Shown in pieces: positions 1-6,815 of a stretch of DNA of 11,714 nt. The stretch's first letter is position 1. Every line of letters starts with the position of its first letter. The notes below the pieces were generated by a model. The model did no database searches, was not told the origin of the DNA, and saw nothing but the letters and a program-made list of their open reading frames with translations. Source of the stretch: an uncultured Collinsella sp. (GTDB taxonomy: Bacteria > Actinomycetota > Coriobacteriia > Coriobacteriales > Coriobacteriaceae); assembly GCA_902475245.1 (NCBI GenBank), contig CABRYP010000046.1, forward strand, positions 1 to 11,714, read 5' to 3'. Made by a program: the position numbers and the translations under genes.

Positions 1-142
1 CCAGGCCCGATTTTGCCTCTTGACAATGTCCTGCTCATATTAAAAGGAACGTCCCTAACCGCCGCATCCGGAGCAAGACGGCGCCGCAGGTAGAGGACGG
101 ACAGCGAGCGGGCCACATTTGAGACAAGGTGACGTGAAACGA

Positions 143-171
143 AAGGGCGCTGACCTTCTGGTCGCGCCCTT
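143..171 (-). terminator. Probable intrinsic terminator of the DAHP synthase gene
   Basis: Arms 143-150 (AAGGGCGC) and 164-171 (GCGCCCTT) pair perfectly. A further GACC/GGTC helix (152-155 with 160-163) closes on a TTCT loop, with a single bulged T at 151. Read on the minus strand, the stem is followed by TCGTTTCAC, a moderate rather than strong U-tract. It lies 75 bases past the stop of the minus-strand gene at 247. Confidence 0.6.
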
Positions 172-220
172 GAAGTTGAACGTCAGATTGTCCAAATGCG
201 GCCCGCGCAGCGTCGGCCGG

Positions 221-244
221 TCCGCCGTTCGGTAGAACGGCGGA
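221..244 (-). other. Perfect 10-bp hairpin directly after the DAHP synthase stop
   Basis: TCCGCCGTTC (221-230) and GAACGGCGGA (235-244) are exact reverse complements around a GGTA tetraloop. The hairpin starts two bases after the stop codon of the minus-strand gene. No U-tract follows, so it is more likely to protect the mRNA 3' end or to help the terminator at 143-171 than to end transcription alone. Confidence 0.5.
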
Positions 245-246
245 AC

Positions 247-1278
247 CTAAACACGCTCTGCGATCTCGTGGATGAGGTAGTCGGTCTTTTCCCAGCCCAG
301 GCACGGATCGGTGATCGACTTGCCAAAGACGCCGCCATCGACTGGCTGGTTGCCGTCCTCAAGGTAGGACTCGATCATAAAGCCCTTGACCAGCTTGGAG
401 ATGGACTCGTTGCGGCGGCAGCTGTCGAGTACCTCCTTGCAGATGCGGTACTGCTCCAGCGGACGCTTGCCCGAGTTGTCATGGTTGCAGTCGATAACCG
501 CTGCCGGATTGGCGTAGCCGGCATGCTCGGTATAGCGCTCGGCCAGGCGCTCCAGGTGCTCGTAGTGGTAGTTGGGGTAGGTGCGCCCATCGAGACCGAT
601 GTAGCCACGCATGACGGCGTGTGCGAGCGGGTTGCCGTCGCACTCGACCTCCCAGTTGCGGAAGATAAAGCTCTGGTGCGCCTGGGCGGCGTAAATGGAG
701 TTGAGCATGACGGTGGTAGAGCCGGCAGTGGGGTTCTTCATGCCCACGGGCACCGAAATGCCGCTCGATACCAGGCGATGCTCCTGGTTTTCGACCGAGC
801 GCGCGCCCACGGCAACATAGCTCAGCAGGTCAACGAGGTACTGGTAGTTGGACGGATAGAGCATCTCGTCGGCGGTGAAGAAGCCTGTTTCCTCAATAAC
901 GCGCAGGTGCATGTGGCGGATGGCCTTAACGCCTTCGAGCAGGTCATCGGGCGCCTCGGGGTCGGGGTTGTGCAGCAGGCCCTTGTAGCCGGTGCCCTTG
1001 GTGCGCGGTTTGTTGGTGTAGACGCGCGGAATGATGATGAGCTTGTCCTTGACCTCCTCGGCGACCTTGGCCAGTCGGTTCATGTACTCAAGCACCGAGT
1101 CCTCGCGGTCGGCAGAGCACGGGCCGATGATGAGCACCTTGCGCGCGTCCTCGCCGGTAAAGACCTTGGCGACCTCGGCGTCGAATGCCTGCTTTTTGGC
1201 GGTAAGCTCGGCGGAAAGCGGCATTTCCTCGCGGATCTCCATGGGGATCGGCAGCCTGCGTTTGAAATCCATGGCCAT
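247..1278 (-). CDS. aroF: 3-deoxy-7-phosphoheptulonate (DAHP) synthase, type I alpha
   Basis: Condenses phosphoenolpyruvate and erythrose 4-phosphate to DAHP, the cytoplasmic entry step of the shikimate pathway. The 343-residue product matches the E. coli AroF/G/H type along its whole length. Visible are IIGPCSA (Cys54, metal ligand), PRVYTNKPRT (85-93), GYKG (97-100), GARSVENQEHR (158-168), VGMKN (Lys181), DCNHDNSGK (His266), MIESYLEDGNQ (Glu303) and SITDPCLGWE (Asp324). Cys54, His266, Glu303 and Asp324 correspond to the four metal ligands known in AroG. I chose ATG 1278 because AGGAGG lies six bases upstream; a longer reading from a TTG at 1293 would start inside that ribosome site. The stop is TAG. 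It stands alone, with its own putative promoter and terminator. Which aromatic amino acid inhibits it cannot be read, so the aroF symbol means the family, not the isozyme. Confidence 0.95.
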   Translation of the reverse strand: MAMDFKRRLPIPMEIREEMPLSAELTAKKQAFDAEVAKVFTGEDARKVLIIGPCSADREDSVLEYMNRLAKVAEEVKDKLIIIPRVYTNKPRTKGTGYKGLLHNPDPEAPDDLLEGVKAIRHMHLRVIEETGFFTADEMLYPSNYQYLVDLLSYVAVGARSVENQEHRLVSSGISVPVGMKNPTAGSTTVMLNSIYAAQAHQSFIFRNWEVECDGNPLAHAVMRGYIGLDGRTYPNYHYEHLERLAERYTEHAGYANPAAVIDCNHDNSGKRPLEQYRICKEVLDSCRRNESISKLVKGFMIESYLEDGNQPVDGGVFGKSITDPCLGWEKTDYLIHEIAERV

Positions 1279-1330
1279 GCGGGGCCTCCTCAATCAAATA
1301 AGTCAAAGTGTGAATTGTCGAATGCTCGGC

Positions 1331-1359
1331 ATTATCCGCTGTCGCACACTAAAGTGCAA
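1331..1359 (-). promoter_or_regulatory. Candidate promoter of the DAHP synthase gene
   Basis: On the minus strand, TTGCAC (1359-1354) and GATAAT (1336-1331) are separated by exactly 17 bases. That gives a leader of roughly 45 nt to ATG 1278. The -10 matches consensus at five of six bases and the -35 at only three. Short dyads (CACT/AGTG, or GCAC/GTGC) lie across the -35 and spacer and could bind a repressor. No leader peptide rich in Phe, Tyr or Trp codons is visible, so classical attenuation is not supported. Confidence 0.5.
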
Positions 1360-1374
1360 CCCCCTCGCCGCCCC

Positions 1375-1401
1375 GAAACCTGCCAAAAAGGGACAGGTTT
1401 A
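1375..1401. repeat. Short dyad AAACCTG / CAGGTTT
   Basis: A seven-base perfect inverted repeat, AAACCTG and CAGGTTT, closes over an A-rich centre (GCCAAAAAGGGA region). It lies upstream of the DAHP synthase promoter, outside any gene. It may be a dispersed intergenic repeat or part of a regulatory site; the sequence alone does not decide. Confidence 0.3.
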
Positions 1402-1499
1402 TTTTGGTCGGTTTTATCTGGGCAAACGTTGGCGCTCGCCGGGAGGGGAAGATGCCGTGTGGGTTCTAAGCCTGTCGCCGGTTCCCCGGGGAGCACCCA

Positions 1500-1728
1500 G
1501 TGGGCAAAAATGCCAAATATGAGTAGTGTTGTTAATGAGGTATCATATCGAGCTTATAAGATAATAGACATAACAACAAATATGTTCATTAATGCCAGCA
1601 TATATAAGCCCGCTATAAGGCTGTTTGATCAATTTAGGGGCTCATGCAGGTCGTGAGAACGGTATTTGGGGCTGTTTTGGCTGCTACTAAAAATGTAACA
1701 GTACTCATATTTGCCATTTTTTGCCCAC
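1500..1728. mobile_element. MITE-like AT-rich element with inverted terminal repeats
   Basis: The left end (from 1500) begins GTGGGCAAAAA and continues with an AAATATGAGTA block. The right end (to 1728), read on the other strand, begins GTGGGCAAAAAA and carries the same AAATATGAGTA block followed by TGTT. Over about 29 bases the two ends differ by one inserted A and two substitutions. The roughly 150 bases between are strikingly AT-rich for this genome and contain no convincing reading frame. The whole 229-base unit lies between two minus-strand genes. Terminal inverted repeats on a short non-coding AT-rich unit suggest a miniature transposable element or a dispersed palindromic repeat. I see no clear target-site duplication, so a large cruciform regulatory region remains possible. 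Confidence 0.45.
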
Positions 1729-1782
1729 GAAGCCTGGAAGGATCGTCAATCAGACCCCAGGGGAGGCGGTTCGAGGGCCGCA

Positions 1783-1820
1783 GAACAAAATACGGGGGCG
1801 CAGGTTGTCCTGCGCCCCCG
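1783..1820 (-). terminator. Intrinsic terminator of the marR-ABC exporter operon
   Basis: CGGGGGCGCAGG (1793-1804) and CCTGCGCCCCCG (1809-1820) form a perfect 12-bp GC-rich stem around a four-base loop. On the minus strand it is followed by TATTTTGTTC, a good U-tract. It lies 33 bases past the stop of the last exporter gene and is the best terminator in the window. Confidence 0.85.
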
Positions 1821-1853
1821 TTCTCGGGCGTTATTCGTTTCCTGCGGCAGAAT

Positions 1854-3710
1854 TTACGCCGCTTCGTCGAACTGCGAATTGTACAGATCGGCGTAGAAGC
1901 CGCCCTGGGCGAGCAGTTCGTCGTGCGTGCCCTTCTCGACGATGTCGCCGTCGCGAATCACCAAGATTACGTCGGCGTTTCGGATCGTGGACAGGCGATG
2001 CGCGATAACAAAGCTGGTACGGCCCTGCATCAGCGCATCCATGGCGCGCTGAATAAGCTCCTCGGTGCGGGTGTCCACGTTGGAGGTCGCCTCGTCCAAA
2101 ATCAGCGCCGGACGGTCGGCCAAAATGGCGCGGGCGATGGTCACGAGCTGGCGCTGACCCTGCGACAGGTTAGTGCCTTCCTCGTTGATCATAAAGTCGT
2201 AGCCGCCGGCGAGCGTATGGATAAAGTGATCGCAGCGCGCGGCACGAGCGGCGGCCTCGACCTCGGCATCGCTCGCATCGGGGCGTCCGTAGCGGATGTT
2301 CTCGCGGATGGTGCCGTTAAACAGCCAGGTATCCTGCAGCACCATGGCAAACTCGCCGCGCAGCGCCGCGCGGTCCCAGTCGCGCACGTCGACGCCCTCG
2401 ACGCGCAGCGAACCGCCGTCCACATCGTAGAAGCGCTGCAGCAGCTTAATGAGCGTGGTCTTGCCGGCGCCGGTGGGGCCGACAATGGCGATGGTCTGGC
2501 CGGGCTGCGCCTCGCAGCTAAAGTCGTGGATGATGGTCTTGTCGGGCGTGTAGCCAAACTTGACATGGTCAAACTCCACGTGGCCGGGGCGCTTCTCGGG
2601 GATCTGCGCATCGGTCTTTTGCTCCTCCTCGGGCGCGGCCAGGAACTCAAACACACGCTCGGTGGCAGCTGCCATCGACTGCATCGTGTTGCTCACGTTG
2701 CCCAGCTGCTGCACGGGTTGCGTAAAGTTGCGAACGTACTGGATAAAGCTCTGGATGTCGCCGGGCGTGGCATTGCCGGTCAGCGCGAGCTGCGCGCCCA
2801 CCACGACGACGCCCACGTAACCCATGTTGCCCACCAGGCTCATAAGCGGCATCATCAGGCCCGACAGGAACTGCGAGCGCCAGCCACTAATAAAGAGGCG
2901 GTTGTTTTGACGGTCGAACTCCTCGATTGAGGCCTCGGCGCGGTCGAACACCTGAATGACGTTCTGGCCGGCAAAGTCCTCCTCGATAATGCCGTTGACG
3001 GTGCCCAGGACCTGCTGTTGCTCGCGGAAGTACGGCTGCGAAAAGTGAATCATCACAGTCAGGATAATCGCGGCTGCCGGCAGCGTGAGCACGGTGACGC
3101 CGGTGAGCGGCAGGCTGATCGACAGCATCATGACGAGCACGCCGATAATCTGCGTGACGGACGTAATAAGCTGCGTCACGCTCTGGTTGAGCGACTGGCC
3201 GAGCGTATCGACGTCGTTGGTGATGCGGCTGAGCACATCGCCCTTGCTGTGACCGTTGAAGTAGCTCATCGGCACGACGGCTATCTTGGCGGCGATCTCC
3301 TTGCGCATGCGGTAGCAAATCTTTTGCGTGACACCGGTCATGAGCCAGCCCTGGATGAGGCTGCAGATAGAGCTCGCCAGGTACAGGCAGAGCAAAAAGC
3401 CGAGCGTCTTGGCGATCCAGTTAAAGTCGACATCGCCGGTACCGTTGACTTTGGCAACCAGGCCCTCAAACAGCTTGGTCGTAACCTGGCCGAGCACCTT
3501 GGGCCCCACAATGTTAAAGATGACCGAGCACACGGCAAAGGCGACGGCGGTAAACACGGCAATCTTGTGCTGGCCGATATAGCCGAGCAGCTGCCTCATG
3601 GTGCCCTTAAAGTCCTTGGCCTTTTCGCCACGGCGCATGCCACCCATGCGGCCCATGGGTCCACGCTGACGGGTGGGCTTGGGAATCTGAGTCTTGGTCT
3701 CGTCTGCCAT
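1854..3710 (-). CDS. ABC exporter half-transporter, catalytic subunit (TM288/BmrD-like ATP site)
   Basis: A 618-residue membrane protein with an N-terminal six-helix transmembrane domain (about 50-330) and a C-terminal ATPase. Motifs: Walker A GPTGAGKTT (411-419), Q-loop Gln459, signature LSQGQ (515-519), Walker B ALILDE (535-540) with catalytic Glu540, and switch His571. The catalytic residues are intact, but the signature is the non-standard LSQGQ. In known heterodimeric exporters (TM287/288, BmrCD, LmrCD) this combination marks the subunit giving the hydrolysing Walker motifs. Its partner is the 789-residue protein encoded just upstream, whose TAA shares one base with this ATG (TAATG), so translation is probably coupled; AAGGAGG also lies upstream. 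The first 35 residues are basic and rich in Arg, Gly and Met and should be cytoplasmic. The substrate is unknown; drugs, lipids or peptides are all possible. Confidence 0.92.
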   Translation of the reverse strand: MADETKTQIPKPTRQRGPMGRMGGMRRGEKAKDFKGTMRQLLGYIGQHKIAVFTAVAFAVCSVIFNIVGPKVLGQVTTKLFEGLVAKVNGTGDVDFNWIAKTLGFLLCLYLASSICSLIQGWLMTGVTQKICYRMRKEIAAKIAVVPMSYFNGHSKGDVLSRITNDVDTLGQSLNQSVTQLITSVTQIIGVLVMMLSISLPLTGVTVLTLPAAAIILTVMIHFSQPYFREQQQVLGTVNGIIEEDFAGQNVIQVFDRAEASIEEFDRQNNRLFISGWRSQFLSGLMMPLMSLVGNMGYVGVVVVGAQLALTGNATPGDIQSFIQYVRNFTQPVQQLGNVSNTMQSMAAATERVFEFLAAPEEEQKTDAQIPEKRPGHVEFDHVKFGYTPDKTIIHDFSCEAQPGQTIAIVGPTGAGKTTLIKLLQRFYDVDGGSLRVEGVDVRDWDRAALRGEFAMVLQDTWLFNGTIRENIRYGRPDASDAEVEAAARAARCDHFIHTLAGGYDFMINEEGTNLSQGQRQLVTIARAILADRPALILDEATSNVDTRTEELIQRAMDALMQGRTSFVIAHRLSTIRNADVILVIRDGDIVEKGTHDELLAQGGFYADLYNSQFDEAA

Positions 3711-6079
3711 TAGCGCTCGCCTCCTTCCATAACGGCTGCAATCTCTTCTTGGGTGAGCCCCAGCTCCTCGGCGGAAAGCTGCGACTGTGCGATCTCCAGG
3801 TACGCCGGGCAGCTGTGCAGCAGCTCCTCGTGCGTACCGGTGCCCACCACGTGACCGTCGTCGAGCACGATGATCTGGTCGGCGTGCATGATAGTCGCGA
3901 TACGCTGCGCCACGACCACGAGCGCGGCGTCGGTGACGTTTTTGGCCAACTCCTCGCGCAGACGCGCGTCGGTCTTGTAGTCGAGCGCGCTAAACGAGTC
4001 ATCGAACACTACGACCTCAGGTTTTTTGGCCAACGCGCGGGCGATGGCCAGACGCTGGCGCTGACCGCCCGAGACGTTGGAGCCGCCCTGGCTGATGGGG
4101 GAGTCGTAGCCGCCCTCGCGCTCGGCGATAAAGTCCTCGGCCTGGGCGATGCGTGCCGCCCGGTGCATGTCCTCGTCGCTTACCATGTCGCCGGCAAACT
4201 TGAGGTTGCTCTCGACGGTGCCCGAGAACAGGCGCCCCTGCTGCGGGATGTAACCAATACGGTGGCGCAGCTCGGAAAGGGTCATGTCGCGCACGTCGAT
4301 ACCGTCGAGCGAAATGCTGCCGCCCGTGACATCGTACAGGCGCGGAATCAGCTGCACGAGCGTGGATTTGCCCGAGCCCGTGGAGCCAATGATGCCGAGC
4401 ATCTGACCGGCGTGCGTGGTGAAGTTCACGCCGCTGATGACGTCGGCGCGGGCATCGGGATACTGGAAGCTCACGTCGCGGAAGGTGAGCTCACCGCGCG
4501 GCGCGCTGGCCGCGGGCAGTTTGGGCGAGGCGGGGTCGTTGATGCTGGTGGGGCAAGTGATGACCTCTTCCACGCGCTCGGCTGCGACCTCGGCACGGGG
4601 CAGGATAACCGAAACCATGGTGAGGATCATAAACGCCATGACGATCTGCATGGTGTAGGAGATAAACGCCATCATGTTGCCGACCTGCATCACGCCGTCG
4701 GACACGCCCTGCGCGCCAAACCAGACGATGAGCACGGTGATGCAGTTCATGACCAGCATCATGAGCGGCATCATAAAGCTCATGGCGCGGTTGGTGTAGA
4801 GCTGCGTGGTCATCAGGTCGAGCGAAGCCTTGTCAAAACGCTCGAGCTCATGTTTCTCGCGGTTGAACGAGCGGATGGGCATAAGGCCGTCGAGCAGCTC
4901 GCGGGCGGTAAGGTTCACGCGGTCAACAAAGCTCTGCATCTTTTTGAACTTGGGCATGGTGAGGCCCATGAGCACGCCGACGACAGCCGAAACCGCGATG
5001 ATGGCCACAGCGATGGTCCACTCCAGGCCGGTATGGTTGGCCAGGACGCGCATGACGGCGACGATGCCCATGACGGGAGCCATCAGGCACATGCGGATAA
5101 ACAGGGTTGCGGCCATCTGAATCTGCTGAATGTCGTTGGTGCAGCGGGTGATGAGCGAGGCCTGGCTAAACTTGCCCACCTCGGCCGGCGAGAAGTGCAT
5201 AACCTTGTTGAAGGTCTCGCGGCGCAGGTCGCGGGCGATGGAGCAGGCGGTGCGCGAAGCCACGGCGCCGGTCAGGATGGTGGCGACCAGCGACACCAGA
5301 CACAGACCAAACATCGTGGTCGCCATGCGGCCCAGGTAGGCGTTCTGCACGTCAGCGGGGTCGATGCCCTGTGCCTTGTACTCGTCCTGCACGTAGCTCA
5401 CGGCGCGCTGGGTGACGATGGAGCCCGACATGGAGCCCATTTTGTCAGCCATATCGTTGGCGCCCTCGACGAGCTTGCCCTGATCGATAAGACCGCCTTC
5501 AACGCCTAGGCGCAGGCTCTTCATGGTGATCTTACCGCCGTCGGCGTCGATCTGCTTTTGCATGCTCTGCGCGGCTGCGGCCTTCTGCTGCATTTCGGCG
5601 AGCTGCTCGGGCGTCATCGCTGCCATCTGCTCGGGGGTGGGCATGGCCTGAGCGGCGCCGCCATCGCTTGCCTCGGTGGATGCGCCGGTCATGTCGCCCA
5701 TGGAGTCGGCGTCAATGCCCTGGTTGAGCGAAAGGACGACAGTTTCGGGCAGGCTCATAATGTCGGCAATCTTGCCTCCATCGGCACGCTCTTCCTCGGT
5801 ACCCTTATACGTTCGAATGCCATTTTTGTCAGCCTTGCTAAACACGGCCTCCACAGCTTTGGCGTCCTTGGTGCTCATAAAGAGTTCAAGGTCGTCGAGC
5901 GATTCGGCGCGAATGGTGTCGGGCACGGGCGAGGTGATGCCGCCTTGCTGCACGCCCACGTCGACGATGTCGCTCATATAGGTAGGCAGTGCCAGATCGG
6001 CGTTGCAGCTGATTACGATAAGTACGATAGCTGCGAACAGTGCCAGGACATGCTTTTTAAAGAGCTTGAGAATCCTCAC
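3710..6079 (-). CDS. ABC exporter half-transporter with degenerate ATP site and large extracytoplasmic insert
   Basis: At 789 residues it is about 170 longer than its partner. The extra length is a hydrophilic insert (about 45-250) between the first membrane helix (about 10-33) and the second (about 253-275), which should lie outside the cell. The insert is rich in Met, Gln, Ala, Asp and Glu around 145-175. The ATPase has Walker A GSTGSGKST (565-573), signature VSGGQ (669-673), Walker B ending FDD (Asp693, Asp694), D-loop SALD (697-700), and Gln725 where the switch His belongs. Asp694 replaces the catalytic Glu. Such changes are known in the non-hydrolysing site of heterodimeric exporters, so this chain should pair with the 618-residue protein. 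BmrCD also has an extracellular domain in one subunit. The GTG start (6079) overlaps the marR stop by four bases (GTGA), with AAGGAG nine bases upstream. Confidence 0.92.
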   Translation of the reverse strand: MRILKLFKKHVLALFAAIVLIVISCNADLALPTYMSDIVDVGVQQGGITSPVPDTIRAESLDDLELFMSTKDAKAVEAVFSKADKNGIRTYKGTEEERADGGKIADIMSLPETVVLSLNQGIDADSMGDMTGASTEASDGGAAQAMPTPEQMAAMTPEQLAEMQQKAAAAQSMQKQIDADGGKITMKSLRLGVEGGLIDQGKLVEGANDMADKMGSMSGSIVTQRAVSYVQDEYKAQGIDPADVQNAYLGRMATTMFGLCLVSLVATILTGAVASRTACSIARDLRRETFNKVMHFSPAEVGKFSQASLITRCTNDIQQIQMAATLFIRMCLMAPVMGIVAVMRVLANHTGLEWTIAVAIIAVSAVVGVLMGLTMPKFKKMQSFVDRVNLTARELLDGLMPIRSFNREKHELERFDKASLDLMTTQLYTNRAMSFMMPLMMLVMNCITVLIVWFGAQGVSDGVMQVGNMMAFISYTMQIVMAFMILTMVSVILPRAEVAAERVEEVITCPTSINDPASPKLPAASAPRGELTFRDVSFQYPDARADVISGVNFTTHAGQMLGIIGSTGSGKSTLVQLIPRLYDVTGGSISLDGIDVRDMTLSELRHRIGYIPQQGRLFSGTVESNLKFAGDMVSDEDMHRAARIAQAEDFIAEREGGYDSPISQGGSNVSGGQRQRLAIARALAKKPEVVVFDDSFSALDYKTDARLREELAKNVTDAALVVVAQRIATIMHADQIIVLDDGHVVGTGTHEELLHSCPAYLEIAQSQLSAEELGLTQEEIAAVMEGGER

Positions 6080-6525
6080 TCGGCATCTCTCCTTTCTTGA
6101 TTGCGGTCGATAATTTCGTTGGCACGTCTAAGAAGGCGCACCATCTCTTGGGTATCTGTTTCGCCGAGCTGCTCGAGGAAAGCCGCGGTGCGGTTCTCGA
6201 ATTCCCGGCGTTTGATTTCGAGATCCTGGAATCCCTTGTCGGTCACTATGACGTGTACGCGACGACGGTCAGTCTTTGAGTGCTCGCGCTCGACCCAGCC
6301 CTTGGCTTCGAGAGCGCGTAGGATATTGGCGATGCGGGCACTCGAGACCCAGGCGCGATCAGCGAGTTCGCTCGGCGTGAGCGAACCGCCGGCGAGTATG
6401 AGGGCGCGCATGACGGCCATCTCGCCGCCGAGGGCTTTGTCCGCAAAGCGCGAAATGCGCTGATGCATGCTGCCGAACTCGGTAAGGAGCTGACGCCCAA
6501 GTTCACGGAAATCGGTATCTTCCAC
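6076..6525 (-). CDS. MarR-family transcriptional regulator
   Basis: A 149-residue winged helix-turn-helix protein. The DNA-binding part spans about 48-98: SLTPSELADRAWVSS leads into a recognition helix (about 61-73), then the wing KTDRRRVHVIVTDKG (84-98) with the Asp-Arg-Arg typical of MarR. Helices at both ends should dimerise. It is the first gene of the exporter operon and overlaps the next by four bases, so it most likely represses its own operon and releases it on binding an exported compound; this is inference from the common arrangement. The GTG start at 6525 is supported by TAGGGG six bases upstream. Few polar pocket residues can be assigned, so the ligand cannot be guessed. Confidence 0.9.
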   Translation of the reverse strand: MEDTDFRELGRQLLTEFGSMHQRISRFADKALGGEMAVMRALILAGGSLTPSELADRAWVSSARIANILRALEAKGWVEREHSKTDRRRVHVIVTDKGFQDLEIKRREFENRTAAFLEQLGETDTQEMVRLLRRANEIIDRNQERRDAE

Positions 6526-6571
6526 CGAAAACCCCTAACACTAGAAACTATTTTCGGTGAAAGATGATACC
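6514..6571. promoter_or_regulatory. Inverted repeat over the marR start, likely MarR operator
   Basis: GGTATC-TTCCACCGAAAA (6514-6531) and its imperfect reverse complement TTTTCGGTGAAAGATGATACC (6551-6571) face each other across 19 bases. They share GGTATC and CACCGAAAA exactly; the right arm has three extra bases. The left arm covers the marR start codon and the right arm contains a TATCAT -10-like element on the minus strand. A regulator bound here would block both transcription and early elongation of the operon. Confidence 0.5.
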
Positions 6572-6592
6572 CCCGCTCAACCATCCCATTCG

Positions 6593-6623
6593 GTAGATTT
6601 CTAGGCATGTCCCAAAAATCTAC
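6593..6623. repeat. Eight-base inverted repeat in the divergent intergenic region
   Basis: GTAGATTT (6593-6600) and AAATCTAC (6616-6623) are exact reverse complements around a 15-base centre. CTAGGCA occurs just inside the dyad (6601-6607) and again at 6631-6637. The position between the divergent marR and dehydrogenase genes suits a second regulator site, but it could also be an intergenic repeat. Confidence 0.35.
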
Positions 6624-6672
6624 TTGGCCACTAGGCAATATAAAGAGCGCATAAAGACTTAAAATAATTCAA

Positions 6673-6700
6673 TTGCTGAAGCGTTTCAAAGAACTATTAT
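6673..6700 (+). promoter_or_regulatory. Candidate promoter with LacI-type operator for the dehydrogenase gene
   Basis: TTGCTG (6673-6678) and TATTAT (6695-6700) are spaced by 16 bases. Between and overlapping them, TGAAGCGTTTCA (6677-6688) is a 12-base palindrome with one mismatched pair and a central CG, the look of a LacI/GalR-family operator. A bound repressor would occlude the promoter. A second, perfect TATAAT stands at 6749-6754 but has no -35 at the usual distance. Confidence 0.45.
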
Positions 6701-6815
6701 GCACGCGGTTAGGCGAGGGGTTGTCACCACCATGACGACTGAGACTCATATAATCGCCACGTGCGATGCTCCAACTTCCCGCAAGGAGACACCTTACATA
6801 AAGGGGGATGGAGTC

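Noticed and set aside
1..38. A minus-strand gene starting at ATG 38 (MSRTLSRGKIGP) and leaving the window
   Set aside because: It has only 12 codons inside the window and no ribosome site within a normal distance, so it cannot be supported.
20..43. A plus-strand promoter from the perfect TTGACA at 20-25
   Set aside because: The only -10-like bases (TATTAA, 38-43) are 12 bases away, too close, and no plus-strand gene follows.
196..5509. Long plus-strand open frames opposite the DAHP synthase and exporter genes (196-1656, 1644-2930, 3749-5509)
   Set aside because: They overlap well-supported minus-strand genes, lack recognisable domains, and have the His/Ala/Val-rich look of antisense frames in GC-rich DNA.
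6699..6815. A 39-residue N-terminal extension of the dehydrogenase
   Set aside because: It would start within the putative -10 element, has no ribosome site, and adds nothing seen in SDR proteins.
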